Below, one piece after another: positions 31,162-35,262 of a stretch of DNA of 35,262 nt. The position numbers were made by a program, and so were the translations under genes. The DNA is taken from NCBI GenBank assembly GCA_026390435.1, contig JAPLFY010000097.1, positions 1-35,262 of the forward strand, in the 5' to 3' direction. The number at the start of each line of letters is the position of its first letter. The first letter of the stretch is position 1. This DNA comes from Pseudomonadota bacterium. GTDB taxonomy: Bacteria; Bdellovibrionota_B; Oligoflexia; Oligoflexales; CAIYRB01. The notes under the pieces were generated by a model that was not told the origin of the DNA, searched no databases, and saw only the letters and a program-made list of their open reading frames with translations.

Positions 31162-33705
31162 TTAGCCAGGGATTCCCTGCCGCACTAGTTTACCACCAGC
31201 AGCAGCTGATCCTGGCCCAAGCTCAATCGACCAATCCGCGGCCTGGATCACCGCTTCGTTGTGTTCGACGGTCACCACTGTTGCGCCCCCGGTGACTAGA
31301 CGGCGCAGAATCACCAGCAAACGCTCCACATCGGTAAAGTGCAGCCCAGTGGTCGGCTCGTCTAGAATCAAGACCGTGCCGGCATCGATCCGACGCGCCA
31401 GATAAGGCACTAATTTAAGTCGCTGCGCTTCGCCACCCGAGAGGCTGGCGCTCGGCTGTCCCATTTTTAGATAACCAAGGCCCAGCTCCACGGCTGGAGT
31501 AAGTCTTTGGACAATTTTACGATGAGTTTTGAAGTGTTCAAGGGCCTCATCGAGGGTGAGTTCAAGTACTTCGCCAAGCGATAAGCCTAGATAACGCACA
31601 CCTAGCACGCTGGATTGAAAGCGCTGGCCCTTGCAGACGGTACAGCGCACCCGCGCGTCAGCCAAAAAGCGCATCTTTAAGCTAAGCTCTCCCCTACCCT
31701 TGCACTCGGGACAACGCCCACCCTCGACCGACAGAGAAAAAGAACGCGCCGTTAAGCCCATCACCTGCGCATCACTTTGCGCGGCGTAAAGATCACGCAA
31801 CTCGCCAAGGACATCAAGATAGGTCACGGGCATACTGACGCCACTTTTTGCAATCGGTCGCCGGTCCACTAAGTGCACCGCCGTAGTGGTCTCAGTTCCT
31901 GTGAGGCGCTTGCAGTGTAGCCACTGCTTAACCGACTGCCCCTTACCTAGATTAGCGGCCGCAGCGGCCAGCAAATTAGGATAGAAAGTTTGCAACACGA
32001 GGCTGCTCTTTCCGGCACCTGAAACTCCCGTGACGACACTGAACGCACCGGTAGGAAAACGCACACTGCTGACCTGGAGATTGTGCCGATGCGCTCCCTC
32101 TATCACGATAGCTGGCCCTGTGCTGCTTATGGCCGTTACCGCTTTGTGCTGCTCCTTGGCCGACTCAGCTAAATGGCGCGCCGTCAGCGACTCGCGGGCA
32201 AATCGCGGTGCCTCTTCCGGCTTAAATTTAGCCATGAGGCGGCCACCACGCATACCACCGCCGGGCCCTAAATCGACGATCCAATCAGCGGCACGCATTA
32301 GTTGTTCGTCATGATCTACGACCAAGACGGTATTACCGTTGGCAGTCAAACGACGCAGTGCAGCGACTAATTGATCCAGCTCGCGAGGATGTAGGCCTTG
32401 GCTCGGTTCATCCAGCACATAAAGGACCCCGCGCAGATCCTCGACTAGAATTCCAGCCAACTTTAACCGTTGCGATTCACCGCCAGATAAGCTGCGCAAG
32501 CGCCGCGACAACATCAAATAACCTAGCCCGATGTCAACGGAGCGCCGAACGGACGTCAATGCCTCGGTGGCGACACGCAGCAGCGCTGGATTAGCAGCTT
32601 TATTAGCGACTAGTCCATCGAGCCAAGCGGCTAGATCGACCAACGGCATCGTTTGTAAACCGTGTATTGTTTGGTCTTGCACGCGAATGGCTGACAGACT
32701 CGACGTCAGTCCCGTGCCAAAGCAATCAGCACAGGCATCATCGAGGCCAATTCTTGCGCGCAGCGTTAAATCACCGCTGGAATCTTCCTCTTGATCGGCT
32801 TCACTAGCATCGCCGAGTCGTGATGCATCGTAGCCCAAACCTCGGCAGCTTTTGCATTGGCCCAGCGAATTCGCGGAAAAATGCCGCGAATCTAGTCGCG
32901 GCCAGCTAAAGCCGCAAACCGGACAACCACCAGCGGCGGCAAAAGTCTGCGATTTATCAGCGTGCAGTTCGCCACGGGCATCGCTAACGGAGACGTCAAC
33001 AAAACCCTGGCCCTCGGCCAAGGCTGTTTCAATACTGCGCTTTAGTCGCGCCTGGGCTTCAGGCTTCACCTTCACATAATCAACAATGATCTTGATGGTG
33101 TGCTTGACGTCTTTAGCCAGACTCGGCACGGGAGTTAAGCTAAGCACTTGGCCATCGATGCTGGCTTTCGCAAAGCCGCGTTCCGCAAAGCTGGTCAACT
33201 GCGCCTTAAACACCCCTTTTTTCGCGGTAACAACCGGTGCACAGATGGCTACTGTTTGACCCGCATGTGCGGCCAAAACATGCTCACACATGGCATCGGC
33301 CGTCATCGCTGCCGTGGCTAGATTATGCTCGGGACAAAGCTGCGTGCCGAAGCGCGCAAAAATCACCGCCAACAGCTCACTCAGGTCCGTAATCGTGCCG
33401 ACTGTTGCTCGTCGTGATGGCGGCGTCTCATTTTGCGCGATGCTGATAGCGGGCGAGAGTCCACTGATAGAGCGCACAGCTGGGCGCGACGAGAGATCGA
33501 GAAATTGCCGCGAATAGTGCGAGAGAGTATAGAAAAAGCGGCGCTGAGACTCAGCCAAAATCGTGTCAAATGCGAGCGAACTCTTACCGGAGCCGCTGAC
33601 CCCAGTCACTACGGTCATGGTGCCGCGGTCGATAGAGATATCGAGATTCTTGAGATTATGCTCGTTCGCTCCACGAACCTCGATTGTGGCTGCCGCTGGG
33701 GTCAT
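31162..33705 (-). CDS. uvrA: UvrA-family excinuclease ATPase, short form
   Basis: DNA-damage recognition ATPase of nucleotide excision repair or a close paralogue. Two ABC cassettes are present: first Walker A GVSGSGKSSLAFDT with LRSLSGGESQRLKL and VLYVLDEPSQGLH; second GVSGAGKSSLVLQT with ASLSGGEAQRLKL and VLILDEPTTGLH. The C-terminal zinc module CPECKGRG...CTVCKGQ is intact, and the UvrB-binding region (about 130-240) seems present. It has 847 residues against about 940 usually: only about 35 residues separate CKSCRGLG from CADCFGTG, so the damage-contacting insertion domain is essentially missing. The ATG at 33705 overlaps the pdxA stop (ATGA) and has GGGAG upstream. Confidence 0.85.
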   Translation of the reverse strand: MTPAAATIEVRGANEHNLKNLDISIDRGTMTVVTGVSGSGKSSLAFDTILAESQRRFFYTLSHYSRQFLDLSSRPAVRSISGLSPAISIAQNETPPSRRATVGTITDLSELLAVIFARFGTQLCPEHNLATAAMTADAMCEHVLAAHAGQTVAICAPVVTAKKGVFKAQLTSFAERGFAKASIDGQVLSLTPVPSLAKDVKHTIKIIVDYVKVKPEAQARLKRSIETALAEGQGFVDVSVSDARGELHADKSQTFAAAGGCPVCGFSWPRLDSRHFSANSLGQCKSCRGLGYDASRLGDASEADQEEDSSGDLTLRARIGLDDACADCFGTGLTSSLSAIRVQDQTIHGLQTMPLVDLAAWLDGLVANKAANPALLRVATEALTSVRRSVDIGLGYLMLSRRLRSLSGGESQRLKLAGILVEDLRGVLYVLDEPSQGLHPRELDQLVAALRRLTANGNTVLVVDHDEQLMRAADWIVDLGPGGGMRGGRLMAKFKPEEAPRFARESLTARHLAESAKEQHKAVTAISSTGPAIVIEGAHRHNLQVSSVRFPTGAFSVVTGVSGAGKSSLVLQTFYPNLLAAAAANLGKGQSVKQWLHCKRLTGTETTTAVHLVDRRPIAKSGVSMPVTYLDVLGELRDLYAAQSDAQVMGLTARSFSLSVEGGRCPECKGRGELSLKMRFLADARVRCTVCKGQRFQSSVLGVRYLGLSLGEVLELTLDEALEHFKTHRKIVQRLTPAVELGLGYLKMGQPSASLSGGEAQRLKLVPYLARRIDAGTVLILDEPTTGLHFTDVERLLVILRRLVTGGATVVTVEHNEAVIQAADWSIELGPGSAAAGGKLVRQGIPG

Positions 33706-34700
33706 GTCTTCGGGCTCCCGCATTGCTCTAAGTAGGCCGCTGCCAAAGTCAGCGCTTGGTCCATGCTGGCCGATGACGCTCGATGCTGCAAGTAAAGATC
33801 GGCGGCCGGACCATGGTCCGGAGATGCGCGGAAATGCGGCAGGCCGCCAGAAATATTCACTGCATTGTCAAAATGCACCGTCTTCAGTGGGCCAAGGCCC
33901 TGGTCGTGGTACATCGCTAATACTGCTGTAAAGTCGCCGTTATAGCCGCGGTAGAAGGCAGTATCTGCGGGCAGCGGCCCAGTGATCACGGCACTGTCTC
34001 CCACCGTGCGGCGCACTTCTGCCAGTGCCGGCCCGATCACTCGCACTTCCTCATCACCAAAAAGCCCCTGATCGCCGGCATGGGGATTTAACCCACAAAC
34101 ACCGATATGAGGCCGTTGAATGCCGAGTATTTGGCGCAGGCTTTGAATTAACAGCAGCGTCTTAGCCACAACTAAGTCCTTCGTTATAGCGGCCGACACG
34201 TCGCGCAGAGCTAGATGATTAGTTACTAATCCGACTCGTAAGCGGGGACCGGCCAAGATCATGATGGCGGCTTGACCCCAAAGGTCGGCAAAGAATTCCG
34301 TTTGGCCTGGGTAACGAAATCCAGCGGTAGCCGCCGCGTGTTTATCAATTGGTCCTGTGACCACAGCTAGTCGGGGCACATGACTGACGTCCCGGAGCCA
34401 GTTAAGAGCTCGCACGCTGACTCCGCCGCGCGCAGCGGGGCTTAGACTTTCTGCCGGACCAGCATCGGCCGCACTGCCAACATCGACAAAATAAAGTCCC
34501 GGCCCACTAATCTCGTCGGCGCTAGAAATCAGCTGACATGACAATGCCGGCAAGCCGAGACGCTGCGTTTGATCACGCCACTGCCAGGCGCTACCCACCA
34601 ACACCACCGGCCAGCGTTTGGTGTGCTCAGAGCGTAATAATAGACCCGCGAGTAGCTCGATAGTGACCCCAAATGGGTCGCCTAGGGTGATCACCAGCAT
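33702..34700 (-). CDS. pdxA: 4-hydroxythreonine-4-phosphate dehydrogenase
   Basis: NAD-dependent oxidative decarboxylase of pyridoxal phosphate synthesis. Family motifs are TNHLALRDVSAAIT, GLNPHAGDQGLFGDEE and AMYHDQGLGPLK, holding the metal-binding His and Asp residues. The usual N-terminal GDPAGIGPE reads GDPFGVTIE here. The 332-residue length is normal. GGAGG is six bases before the ATG at 34700. Coupled by a four-base overlap to the uvrA-like gene. Confidence 0.93.
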   Translation of the reverse strand: MLVITLGDPFGVTIELLAGLLLRSEHTKRWPVVLVGSAWQWRDQTQRLGLPALSCQLISSADEISGPGLYFVDVGSAADAGPAESLSPAARGGVSVRALNWLRDVSHVPRLAVVTGPIDKHAAATAGFRYPGQTEFFADLWGQAAIMILAGPRLRVGLVTNHLALRDVSAAITKDLVVAKTLLLIQSLRQILGIQRPHIGVCGLNPHAGDQGLFGDEEVRVIGPALAEVRRTVGDSAVITGPLPADTAFYRGYNGDFTAVLAMYHDQGLGPLKTVHFDNAVNISGGLPHFRASPDHGPAADLYLQHRASSASMDQALTLAAAYLEQCGSPKT

Positions 34701-34804
34701 CAATGTCCTCCTTGCGTCGCCTTACTGGCTTAACTTAGACGACAGCGCTAGGACAAGACAAAGCGGCTTGTCGGCTAAATCTGTGGGTGTAGCCTAATTG
34801 GGCC

Positions 34805-34819
34805 GCACCCTAAAGGTGC
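34805..34819. other. small hairpin in the pdxA/higBA divergent region
   Basis: GCACC-CTAAA-GGTGC, a five-base stem with a five-base loop, lies midway in the 168-base gap between pdxA and the HigB remnant. Possible operator or remnant; nothing else in the gap is convincing. Confidence 0.2.
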
Positions 34820-34868
34820 CTGGTGAGCTACGGGCCAAATTGCGTACACTGCCATAGGCCAACCACCA

Positions 34869-35009
34869 ATGCTGCGTCCTCATCCACTAAAGGGCGGCCG
34901 CAAAGGGGAGATAGCGATTGATATTCTGGGTAAAACGCATCCGTGGCGTATTGTGTTCAAGTTTAATTCTGGAAAATTTCTCGACGTCAAAATCGAAAAT
35001 TATCATTAG
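34869..35009 (+). pseudogene. HigB-type toxin remnant (C-terminal half)
   Basis: A 46-codon frame encoding the C-terminal half of a HigB/RelE-type mRNA interferase: HPLKGGRKGEIAIDI, then THPWRIVFKFNSGKFLDVKIENYH, ending in the typical YH. Full toxins have about 92-100 residues, so roughly 45-50 N-terminal residues are missing. The frame stays open upstream to 34827 but has no toxin-like start. Twelve bases separate it from the antitoxin ATG, the standard HigBA order. It may be an inactivated toxin beside a surviving antitoxin; a short functional variant is less likely. Confidence 0.65.
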
Positions 35010-35021
35010 GAGAGTCACTAC

Positions 35022-35262
35022 ATGGCAATTAAAGCAAATCCAAATCCCAGTCATCCTGGTGAAATATTAGCCGGTATTTATCTCGCAGAGCGAGGCATTA
35101 ATCAGACCGATCTTGCGAAAATGCTTGGCTGCACACACGCGAAGGTAAATCAGATTATCAACGGTAAGCGTGGTATCACGCCAGAATTCGCCATTCAGCT
35201 GGAGCGCGTTCTCGGCACGAGCGCTGAGATGTGGGTCAACTTGCAGGCTGCTTGGGATCTAC
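35022..35262 (+). CDS. higA: HigA-family antitoxin (3' end outside window)
   Basis: XRE-type helix-turn-helix antitoxin of the HigA/VapI group. The visible 80 residues include PSHPGEILAGIYLAERGINQ, the recognition region TDLAKMLGCTHAKVNQIING and the LGTSAEMWVNLQAAWDL segment diagnostic for the family. AGGAGA is eight bases before the ATG. Such antitoxins usually repress their own operon through palindromes before higB. The C-terminal end, typically about 20 more residues, is outside the window. Confidence 0.92.
   Translation, partial: MAIKANPNPSHPGEILAGIYLAERGINQTDLAKMLGCTHAKVNQIINGKRGITPEFAIQLERVLGTSAEMWVNLQAAWDL

Noticed and set aside
34777-34855. A frame (LGRTLKVPGELRAKLRTLP) that could be the lost N-terminal part of HigB joined by a frameshift
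   Set aside because: It has in-frame stops on both sides and the spacing to the C-terminal half is too short for a full toxin.

Overview
The window looks like a chromosomal segment of a Gram-negative bacterium of moderate GC content. The cell carries many lipoproteins, at least one outer-membrane barrel protein, a MreC/MreD/PBP2 cell-wall operon and sigma-54 and sigma-28 type promoter sequences. The mix of receiver-domain proteins, unknown lipoproteins and a PpiD-like chaperone would suit the Bdellovibrionota/Oligoflexia or a former delta-proteobacterial lineage. That placement is an impression from gene style, not a phylogenetic result. No tRNA, rRNA or CRISPR array was seen.

Layout. 1-1076 (minus): hflX (cut by the window edge) and a short miaE. 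1229-2632: two unrelated predicted lipoproteins. 2789-5303 (minus): ppiD-like chaperone followed by an NAD kinase, ending in a hairpin/T-tract terminator. 5456-8819 (plus): mreC-mreD-mrdA, overlapping by single bases, with neither mreB nor rodA. 8886-14094: a signalling region with a single-domain receiver, purC (convergent), an NtrC-family regulator, an HPt protein, two related single-domain receivers and a second, convergent HPt protein. No histidine kinase is present. Two good sigma-54 promoters lie here: one opens a highly structured intergenic segment that may be a small RNA or long leader (12377), the other serves an OmpA-family lipoprotein (14219). 15709-18015: ketopantoate reductase and a pseudo-receiver/TPR protein. 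18048-18826: a tandem pair of paralogous unknown proteins. 18980-19431: a sigma-28 promoter and a 120-residue unknown protein. 19499: rpoZ. 19909-25682 (plus): a five-gene run of metalloprotease lipoprotein, TPR/beta-barrel protein, two small unknowns and the bifunctional NAD(P)HX repair enzyme. 25694-26804: divergent rhodanese protein and gamma-carbonic anhydrase. 26990-29143: three consecutive lipoproteins of shared design behind a sigma-28-like promoter, ended by an IS1-like element inserted at the stop codon of the third. 30219-34700 (minus): a membrane protein with a zinc-peptidase-like motif and a C9 tract, then pdxA-uvrA. 34869-35262: an apparent HigB toxin remnant followed by a HigA antitoxin cut by the window edge.

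How it fits together. The core parts (mreCD-mrdA, purC, panE, pdxA, rpoZ, nnr, nadK) are housekeeping. The most novel parts are the kinase-less phosphorelay with its sigma-54 outputs, and the lipoprotein trio. The regulator at 10550 is the obvious candidate activator for both sigma-54 promoters, but this is inference from proximity. All coordinates of starts were adjusted by ribosome-binding sites where these were clear.
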